This document shows, piece after piece, positions 57,830 to 64,000 of a stretch of 64,000 bases of DNA. Every line of letters begins with the position of its first letter. The first letter of the stretch is position 1. The position numbers and the translations under genes are program-made. Under the pieces are notes generated by a model that worked only from the letters and a program-made list of their open reading frames with translations, was not told the DNA's origin and did not search any database. Source of the stretch: Bedellia somnulentella (taxonomy: Eukaryota; Arthropoda; Insecta; Lepidoptera; Bedelliidae); the NCBI GenBank assembly GCA_963576735.1, contig OY755173.1:18694873-18758872 (forward strand), written 5' to 3'.

Positions 57830-58501
57830 CTTAATATCAGAGGAAGTAGTTTTGTTATAGATAATAGGTGGATTGTCCCTTATTCTCCACTATTGTGTTG
57901 GACGTTTAACGCTCACATAAATGTGGAGTACTGCCACTCAGTTCAAGCCATCAAATACATTTGTAAATACATAAATAAAGGTTCGGACCAAGCTACATTT
58001 GGCGTCAGAAATCCAAATGATGAAGTGGAAAACTACGTGAATGGCTGGTACATAAGTATATCTGAAGCTGCCTGGCGAATATTCGAATTTCCGATCCACG
58101 AGCGGCATCCTACAGTCTTACAGCTAGCTGTTCACTTAGAAAATGGCCAAAGGGTGTATTTCACCGCAGAAACGGCTGAACAAGTGGCCCGAGACCCACG
58201 TAAAACCACTTTAATAGCTTTCTTTGAGCTCTGTAGTAAAGATGAATTCGCAAGGACACTTTTACACCACGAAGTCCAGCAATATTTCACATGGGCCAAT
58301 AATAAGTTCACCAGAAGAAAGCGTGGAGAGGACGTAGTAGGTCATCCAGGAATAAAAAAAGATGCTGCTTTAGGAAGAGTCTACGGTGTGCATCCATCTC
58401 AATCCGAATGTTTTTATCTTAGGATGTTGCTACATCACGTACGCGGTCCAACTTCATTCCAGTATCCTATCAAGCTGCTTGCCGTGCTAGAGGTTTGCTA
58501 G
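57830..58501 (+). pseudogene. Helitron Rep, C-terminal portion with the tyrosine motif
   Basis: Reading upstream of the first usable start, NRWIVPYSPLLCWTFNAHIN is followed by VEYCHSVQAIKYICKYINKG. YxxKYxxK (YICKYINK) is the two-tyrosine motif of the Helitron HUH nuclease; the histidine motifs upstream are deleted. Next come GWYISISEAAWRIFEFPIHE and LGRVYGVHPSQSECFYLRML. After TSFQ (about 58460) the frame shifts by one and continues CRARGLLENDDHWENTLREA. It cannot be active. Confidence 0.85.
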
Positions 58502-58514
58502 AAAACGATGACCA

Positions 58515-59087
58515 TTGGGAAAACACTCTCAGAGAAGCATCGCTGTCGCAATGTCCAATACATCTAAGAGAGTTGTTGACACTGTAACTAATATTGAAGA
58601 TGCAGTTCATTATCCACAGGAATTTTTAAATTCCCTGACCCCTTCTGGATTGCCACCACATGAATTGACGTTAAAAATCGTAATCCCAATCATGCTTTTG
58701 AGAAATTTAAGCCCTCCGAGCATGTGCAATGGCACGAGGCTGCTTATCAAAGAGTTAAGGCAAAATTTAATTGTAGCGACTATTATCACTGGCCCAGCAG
58801 CCGGTCAATTAGCTCATATACCGAGGATACCGATGATCCCAACTGATCTGCCAATTCCATTTAAACGGCTACAATTTCCGGTTAAAACATCTTTTGCTTT
58901 AACAATTAATAAGTCCCAAGGCCAAACCTTCAAATTAGTAGAGATTGACCTGCGAAAGAATTGTTTTACTCACGGTCAACTGTACGTTGGCCTGTCGCGG
59001 GTAGGAGCCCCTGAACATCAATTTATTTTGCTGCCACAAAATAAAACAACGTCAAATATTGTTTACAGGGAAGCTTTAACTCTATAA
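58515..59087 (+). pseudogene. Helitron Pif1-like helicase, C-terminal end
   Basis: About 170 codons: VHYPQEFLNSLTPSGLPPHE, KELRQNLIVATIITGPAAG, FPVKTSFALTINKSQGQTF, HGQLYVGLSRVGAPEHQFIL and stop at 59087. KSQGQTF and the YVGLSR arginine-finger region are the late motifs of SF1B helicases. Walker A and B motifs are missing, so a deletion joins the Rep C-terminus almost directly to this end. The first ~25 codons of this frame are out of phase with the true protein. Confidence 0.85.
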
Positions 59088-59304
59088 ATTGATGTAATCA
59101 CACATTATGAAAAATAACAAAAAAAAATATCTAAATATAAATACAAAAAAATATAACATAGCTTAAAACTTAAAAAAATATATATTAAAATAATAATACA
59201 TGTAATAAAATAAAAAACAAAATGTTAATGATAATTTATGCCCGAGCGAAGCCGGGACGGGCTGCTAGTAATTTATATATATTTCCAACATAGTGTTCAC
59301 CAGT

Positions 59305-59681
59305 GCACCCGTGACAGCCCAGTGGGTAGAACACTCGGTTATCGTGCAAACGACTAGTGTTCAAATCCTGGGTCGGGCCTACACCAATTTGTCTTTTCTA
59401 AAGACATATGTGTGGTTAATTTATCATGGTTGTTAACGGTGAGGGAAAACATCGTGAGGAAACCCACATGGGCTGAGTTGTACTTAGTCATGTGACAGTG
59501 TATTCGTACAAAACGGCGATAGGCCTGCCCCCTATCACGTGAGTACACTGTCCATGCAAAACGTGGGTACTCTGAACACCAGGTGACAAAGTCACTTGAT
59601 GTTCAGAAGTATTAGTACCTCTGCCAACCCCTTCGGGGATATTCGGCGTGAACGTTTATGTTTATGTTATGTTATGTTATC
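59305..59681 (+). mobile_element. SINE-B with 8-bp target duplication
   Basis: TCACCAGT at 59297-59304 and 59682-59689. Head GTGACAGCCCAGTGGG, B box TGTTCAAATCC, complete body and a (TTATG)n tail. One of the best-preserved copies in the window. Confidence 0.93.
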
Positions 59682-59696
59682 TCACCAGTCCGTAGA

Positions 59697-59866
59697 AACT
59701 CTTCAGTCACATTTTGAAGTTGATAGGACAGAAGATGGTAGAAATAAAGCATCGTTGGAGATGGGTCTCCTACGGCATCGCCCGAAATCCATTTAAACAG
59801 TTACCTCTTACGACACCCGCGGGTAGAAAGTGGTAGTGACATTCTAAGCCGTCATTACACGGCATA
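59697..59866 (-). mobile_element. SINE-A lacking the tail, TTGATAGG variant
   Basis: CAGTCACATTTTGAAGTTGATAGGACAGAAGATGG to TAAGCCGTCATTACACGGCA. ACGACACCCGCGGGTAG subfamily. Confidence 0.78.
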
Positions 59867-59955
59867 TATATCATAAAAAGAAGCATTCGCAGGGACTGAA
59901 ATAAATCAAGGGCATTGAAAATAATTCACCTCCTTAGTTCTAAAGTGTCTGGAAA

Positions 59956-60230
59956 ATTGAAGAAGAAGAAGAAGAAGAAAAAACGTTTATTTGCTGTAAT
60001 TCGCACATAAACATGTAAATATTTTAATAAATGAAGGTAAAAAAAAAAACATTTAACAATAAAAACAGTGTTGATACACATGCGCGAAAAACAACAAAAT
60101 GGCGTCTGACTCAGCGTTGTCGTTGTGAGTTTTACTTCACAACACTGATTTTCAGTCAGCGCCAGACTTGTAGTGACATACGGACCTTACATAAATTTAA
60201 TTCACTACAGCCAATTGATTGTAAAACATA
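59956..60230 (-). mobile_element. Possible LINE 3' end with (TTC)n tail
   Basis: The minus strand ends GCAAATAAACGTTTTTTCTTC and (TTC)n, a polyadenylation-like motif followed by a short repeat, resembling the element at 31266-31511. No coding part. CAGCGTTGTCGTTGTGAG lies upstream. Confidence 0.4.
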
Positions 60231-61137
60231 ACCAAAAAATAATAATAAAAAAAATTTATCAGCGCTAAAATGTGCTGATTACATAAATACATACACAAAT
60301 ATAATAAGAGATAAATATAAAAGTATAAAAATAAGATATTTTAGTACTTACATAATGAATAAGAATACAAATCATATATAGGAAATCAATAATAACTTAA
60401 ATTACAAATACGTTCGTTATATATCTGTACACAAAAAATACAATTAAAATAATTAATGAAAAGAAAACAACATAAACTACTTACAATAACAGTTGCAGGA
60501 AATAGATTGTTTAAATTAAATAATACATATTTAAAAATAATATGAATATTATTAATGCATATAGAAAATGGTTGTTATATATATAAATTCTTGATACCGA
60601 GGTTAAGTTATCGCTTTTGAGGGTGAGATAGCCCTGACCAACGGCTTAAACTTCTTTTCCTTCTAGGACGAATATTTTTGACCGTATGCGGCATCTTTCA
60701 CTCATGAAGAAATCATTAGTGGTAGCATGTTTGTCTTTATATCTGCAAATCTCGTGGTCTTAAGCAGCTACCTCCTTCACAATTAAAAATATACAATTTT
60801 ACATACATACATATAGTCACTCTATTCATTTTTTCATCTTCTTGCAATTTTTCCTAAGACACCTCAATCGTGATGTCACCAGAAAGTGGTCCGTACCAAT
60901 GTTAGCCCTCAAAAGACTATGGTGTCAACAACATTTGTCCCTAATCTTTCATCCACATTCACAAAAACTATCATACTTCTCTCACTTACTCTATGTATTT
61001 TATACATACATATGGATATATTTGTGTTAACAAAGTGTTTAAACCAAGTGTTAGTACCATAAAGATTCAATAGATTTTCACCATTTACATTCGCCCTTTG
61101 GTCACCATACTTTTTTCTAAAGATATCTAAACCTACA
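60231..61137. other. AT-rich spacer with repeat scraps
   Basis: 60750-60785 matches the left edge of the window (AAATCTCGTGGT...TCACAATT). ACATACATACATATAG at 60800 is a short tail-like repeat. No gene. Confidence 0.4.
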
Positions 61138-61274
61138 GGGCAAGCACGAGCCGTGTTTAAACTAGTTATCGCGTGGGATAAAGCAGCCATCTCTTACGCA
61201 CTTACTTAGTATCGTATACTGCCATCTCATTCTAACCGCTATCGAGTCGATAAAGTAGCGCTCGTGCTTGCTCT
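61138..61274 (-). mobile_element. MITE family E, better-preserved copy
   Basis: Ends GGGCAAGCACGAGC and, inverted, AGAGCAAGCACGAGC. 137 bp, inverse of 165-291. No coding capacity. Superfamily unknown. Confidence 0.6.
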
Positions 61275-61519
61275 TCTGTTATATATATATTGTTCTATGT
61301 CTTCTGCATCTACCTATTATTATCAGTAATGTACTGATCCATTGCTACCATCCATAGGTTGCTTGGAAGAGCTCACTTTAAGTCAATCCTTATCTATTCC
61401 TAACCGACAAACTCACGATATAATGTCGATCGTGCTACGGCCCCAGACCCTAAAGAGTACTCCATGTTGACCTGGATTCTATAATATGGTGGAACACCAA
61501 TTCTCACACTTGGCTGTTC

Positions 61520-61876
61520 ATAACAAAACATAAACGTTCACGCCGAATATCCGCGAAGGGGTTGGCAGAGGAACTAATACTTCTGAACATCATCTGGTGT
61601 TCAGAGTACCCACGTTTTGCATGGATAGTGTACTCACGTGATAGGGGGCGGGCCTATCGCCGTTTTGTACGAATACACTATCACATGACTGATTCGAATA
61701 CAACTCAGTCATGTGGGTTTCCTCACTATGTTTTACCTCACCGTTAACAACCATGATAAATTAACCACACATATGTCTTTAGAACAGACAAATTGGTGTA
61801 GGCCCGACCCGGGATTTGAACACTAGTCGCTTGCACGTTAACCGGTGTTCAACCCATTGAGCTATCACGTCGTTAG
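61520..61876 (-). mobile_element. SINE-B with 9-bp target duplication
   Basis: TGGCTGTTC at 61511-61519 and 61877-61885. Complete apart from a missing CACGTGACTTTGTCAC segment. The head ends CATTGAGCTATCACGTCG. Confidence 0.92.
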
Positions 61877-61885
61877 TGGCTGTTC

Positions 61886-62559
61886 GTATTTGTTAACAAA
61901 AGACGAAAACTCTTCAATGTACGTGACATTTGATGAATTTGTTACGGAGAATTTCCTTTTATGATTTTTGCTGAGTATTTGTGACAATTTGCGGAACTGT
62001 TTGAGTAGGTTATCATTATTTGAGGAAGGTGTTATATAGTTCAAAGATATACGGTTTCAAATTTTAGAGGTTTAATGATGCAGTTTATATAACATACATT
62101 CATACGTCGTTAGTTGTCATTGTCACAGACAATCGGTCGACACATAATCAATTTATTAGTGCAGTAATTGATAAATAAAAAAAATACGTTGAAGAGAGTA
62201 AAGATAATTTTTTATTTATAATGAAATCGAGAAATATAAATATATAAATAATTTAAACAGGTTCATACGAAAATACGCATTAAAATATATGCAAGCGTAT
62301 ATTTTTTTGTTTGCTGCTTTTTTTATTGGTAGGAATATATTTTGAAATTGGTCTTATTTTAATATAGAAACAAAATCTCTTCGGGAATATACAGCGTGAA
62401 CGTTTATGATTGAGTGAGAAATAAAATCCAACCCTAAGGGGATCAAATAGGGGATGATGAAGTCTTTACTGTTCTGTACGACTTTCAATGACTCTATAGT
62501 GTATCGAGTTGAGAATCTCTGTTGAGTTTTTCTTTATCTTTTAGAAGTAGATATATATA
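61886..62559. other. AT-rich spacer
   Basis: CTCTTCGGGAATATACAGCGTGAACGTTTATG at 62380-62410 is a SINE-B 3' scrap; otherwise nothing is recognised. Confidence 0.4.
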
Positions 62560-62705
62560 AAAATGACAACAGGCCTTTTCCCAATCACGTAAGTACACTG
62601 TATAAGCAAGTCGTAGGTACTCTAAGCAGGTGGCAATGTCACGTGATGTTCAGAAGTATTAGTAACTCTGCCAACCCCTTCGAGGATAAACGGCGTGAAC
62701 GTTGG
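62560..62705 (+). mobile_element. SINE-B 3' part
   Basis: ACAGGCCTTTTCCCAATCACG to CCCCTTCGAGGATAAACGGCGTGAACGTT. 5'-truncated, and the tail is missing. Confidence 0.8.
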
Positions 62706-62919
62706 AGTTTTAGAAGCAGGTTTTTGTAGTAATGTAAGTATTTCTATGTAATTATGATTCGGAGTCAAACAATCAATTAACAAAAACCATAGACTGCTCG
62801 CTAGGAGTGTGCAACAGGCATGTGCATCTTTTCCGTGGCTCCACAATTTGTTTGTAAGTTTGTTCTCTCGAGGCATTGTCGGCTGAATTAAAACCAAAAA
62901 AATAATAACTTATTACTAA

Positions 62920-63215
62920 ACAAAGGATAAATAAACAAAAGAAAAAATTCGGAAAAATCTCGGGTATAAGCCTCCGTCGCGTCGTCGTTTGTAAAAAAAA
63001 TCGGAGGTAGGGAACGCAAAAACGACTCAAAAAGTGTAAAGAAGAAACAAAGGATAGAAGAGTTTCGCACTGAAAGCCATTGACACTGTAGCTCAATTGG
63101 CAAAGTGACTGGGGCGTATACCCGAGTTCGCGGGTTCGATCCCCGCCGGTGTCGAATTTTTTCTTTCCTTTATTTATCCTTTATTTAGTTTTCATGAACA
63201 AAACATTAAAAATAA
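62920..63215 (+). mobile_element. SINE-D with opposed second copy
   Basis: The left part (GGATAAATAAACAAAAGAAAAAATTCGG...CTCGGGTATAAGCCTCCGTCGC, 62927-62983) is a decayed inverse of the core. The right part has ATCGGAGGTAGGGAACGC, CAAAGGATAGAAGAGTTTCGCAC, then the tRNA-like core at 63082-63153 (A box TAGCTCAATTGG, B box GGGTTCGATCCCC, acceptor GACACTG / CGGTGTC) and the 3' end GTTTTCATGAACAAAACATTAAA. The anticodon arm is abnormal. Confidence 0.75.
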
Positions 63216-63900
63216 CTTATTGTCAGTATTGTGTATGTGCTGGTTGAGCAGCGAAAATTTCAAAATCTAACTTATAAGTTCACGCCGTACATCTCCGAAG
63301 CGGTTGGCAGAGGTACTAAATACTTCTGCTAAGTGTTAAGAGTACCCATGTTTTGCTTGGTAAGTGTACTCACGTGATAGGGGGCAGGCCTATCGCCGTT
63401 TTGTACGAATACACTGTCACATGACTAAGTACAACTCAGTCATGTGGGTTTCCTCACGATGTTTTACCTCACCGTTAACAACCATGATAAATTCACCACA
63501 CAAATGTCTTGAGCAAAGACAAATTGGCCCGACCCAGGATTTGAACCCTTATCGTCTCCAAGATTAGCGGTGTTCTACTCAGTGAGCTATAACGGTTGTA
63601 GTGAAAATTGTTTAGATGAGATGTACGACTGGGAACACAAAGGTGTAATTAATATTAAATTTTGATGCAATGTTTACTTTAAATATAAAAATAACAGAAA
63701 GGAAAAAAGCTACGATTCCTTTTAACAAAAAACGTCATTGTTTATTCTTTCACACAGGTGAATGAACTCAGAAAATAAAAGATCAAATAAATTCATTTTG
63801 TCTACATCGTGTATGTGCTCGGTGAACAGCGAAAATCTGTTTAGATGAAAAGTACGACTGGGAACTCGCAGGTGTAGTTCATATAAAATTTTGAGACAGT
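63216..63900. repeat. Local duplication of ~100 bp, one copy opened by SINE-B
   Basis: GTGTATGTGCTGGTTGAGCAGCGAAAAT (63231-63258) plus GTTTAGATGAGATGTACGACTGGGAAC (63609-63635) match GTGTATGTGCTCGGTGAACAGCGAAAAT and GTTTAGATGAAAAGTACGACTGGGAAC at 63809-63864. The first copy was thus split by the SINE-B after duplication. Confidence 0.65.
63275..63597 (-). mobile_element. SINE-B, nearly full length
   Basis: AGTTCACGCCGTACATCTCCGAAGCGG to CTCAGTGAGCTATAACGG. A deletion removes the CACGTGACATTGTCACC segment. It interrupts a locally duplicated sequence (see next feature). Confidence 0.85.
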
Positions 63901-64000
63901 CCATAAGACTTGTGAAAATATAAATTACTAGCCCCTTTAACAAAACGTAACACAGAGGAAAGATTTTTGTACATTTTTTTATTTCGGAAATTTTTAATTA
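63901..64000. other. Window edge, nothing recognised
   Basis: Short AT-rich end of the window. Confidence 0.4.

Larger units (their letters stand above)
57293..59268 (+). mobile_element. Helitron with Rep and helicase remnants
   Basis: TCTATACCAATATTATAAAGAGG after A (57292) and hairpin GCCCGAGCGAAGCCGGGACGGGC with CTAG (59265-59268) before T (59269). 1,976 bp. It aligns with 9471-11266 over both ends and the helicase part, and additionally keeps a Rep block. It lies 69 bp from the previous Helitron. Confidence 0.93.

Noticed and set aside
57893..59087. Host Pif1 helicase gene
   Set aside because: The segment is bounded by Helitron termini, carries the Helitron Rep tyrosine motif upstream and lacks Walker motifs.

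Overview
The window is an AT-rich eukaryotic, almost certainly lepidopteran, intergenic or heterochromatic stretch made nearly entirely of transposable elements. The lepidopteran call is an inference from the element families: retroposons ending in GTGAGTATATGTATG-type tails, tRNA-derived SINEs ending in (TTATG)n, Helitrons beginning TCTATACTAATATTATAAA, an RTE fragment with a CATCATCATCAGCCCAC end, and repeats ending in AAGTCGGTT. I see no convincing host gene, no functional tRNA or rRNA gene and nothing bacterial.

Family names used below are local labels. SINE-A: about 250 bp, head GC(C/T)GTGTAGTG(C/T)CGGCTTAGAAT, tail (GTAT)n, no clear tRNA head. SINE-B: about 365 bp, tRNA-like head with A and B boxes, tail (TTATG)n. 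SINE-D: a 72-nt tRNA-like core flanked by short inverted repeats. LINE-C: 3' ends of a non-LTR element coding for a KNKRACMKRLMDV...DRTKWRSIV-like C-terminus, tail (GTAT)n. SINE-A, SINE-B and LINE-C share a 3' end: CTCTG(G/C)C(T/A)ACCCC, a short loop, GGGA-like pairing, then GCGTGA or GCCGTGA and a simple repeat.

Layout. 1-9.4 kb: dense SINE-A, SINE-B and LINE-C fragments, a 610-bp inverted-repeat element (721-1330) and a MITE (5293-5544). 9.47-11.27 kb: a minus-strand Helitron with two SINEs inserted, both with clean target-site duplications (TSDs). 12-16 kb: degraded repeats and a Helitron 5' end. 16.34-18.36 kb: a SINE-A split by a hAT transposon that itself holds three retroposons. 18.7-26.5 kb: SINEs, a Dong/R4-like restriction-like-endonuclease LINE fragment inside (ATT)n, and a three-deep nest at 25.6-26.2 kb. 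27.67-42.33 kb: a direct tandem segmental duplication. Its second copy received a 7.8-kb Ty3/Gypsy element (31639-39432), a piggyBac deletion derivative and other insertions, while the first copy keeps the empty Gypsy site. 42.8-45.95 kb: an RTE-type LINE on the minus strand with an endonuclease and a YADD reverse transcriptase, broken by four lesions. 46.67-47.68 kb: a non-autonomous Helitron. 47.83-48.78 kb: a GC-rich Jockey-type reverse-transcriptase fragment. 49.7-50.5 kb: a DNA transposon with TTA TSDs inside a LINE-C copy. 50.7-56.3 kb: more SINE and LINE pieces. 56.3-59.3 kb: two Helitrons 69 bp apart, the second coding for Rep and helicase remnants. 59.3-64 kb: SINEs, a MITE related to one at the left edge of the window, and another SINE-D.

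The elements do not form a pathway. The window records their interactions: LINEs with a common 3' end apparently supplying the machinery for SINE-A and SINE-B, Helitrons losing Rep step by step, repeated snap-back copies of SINE-D, and younger elements nested in older ones.
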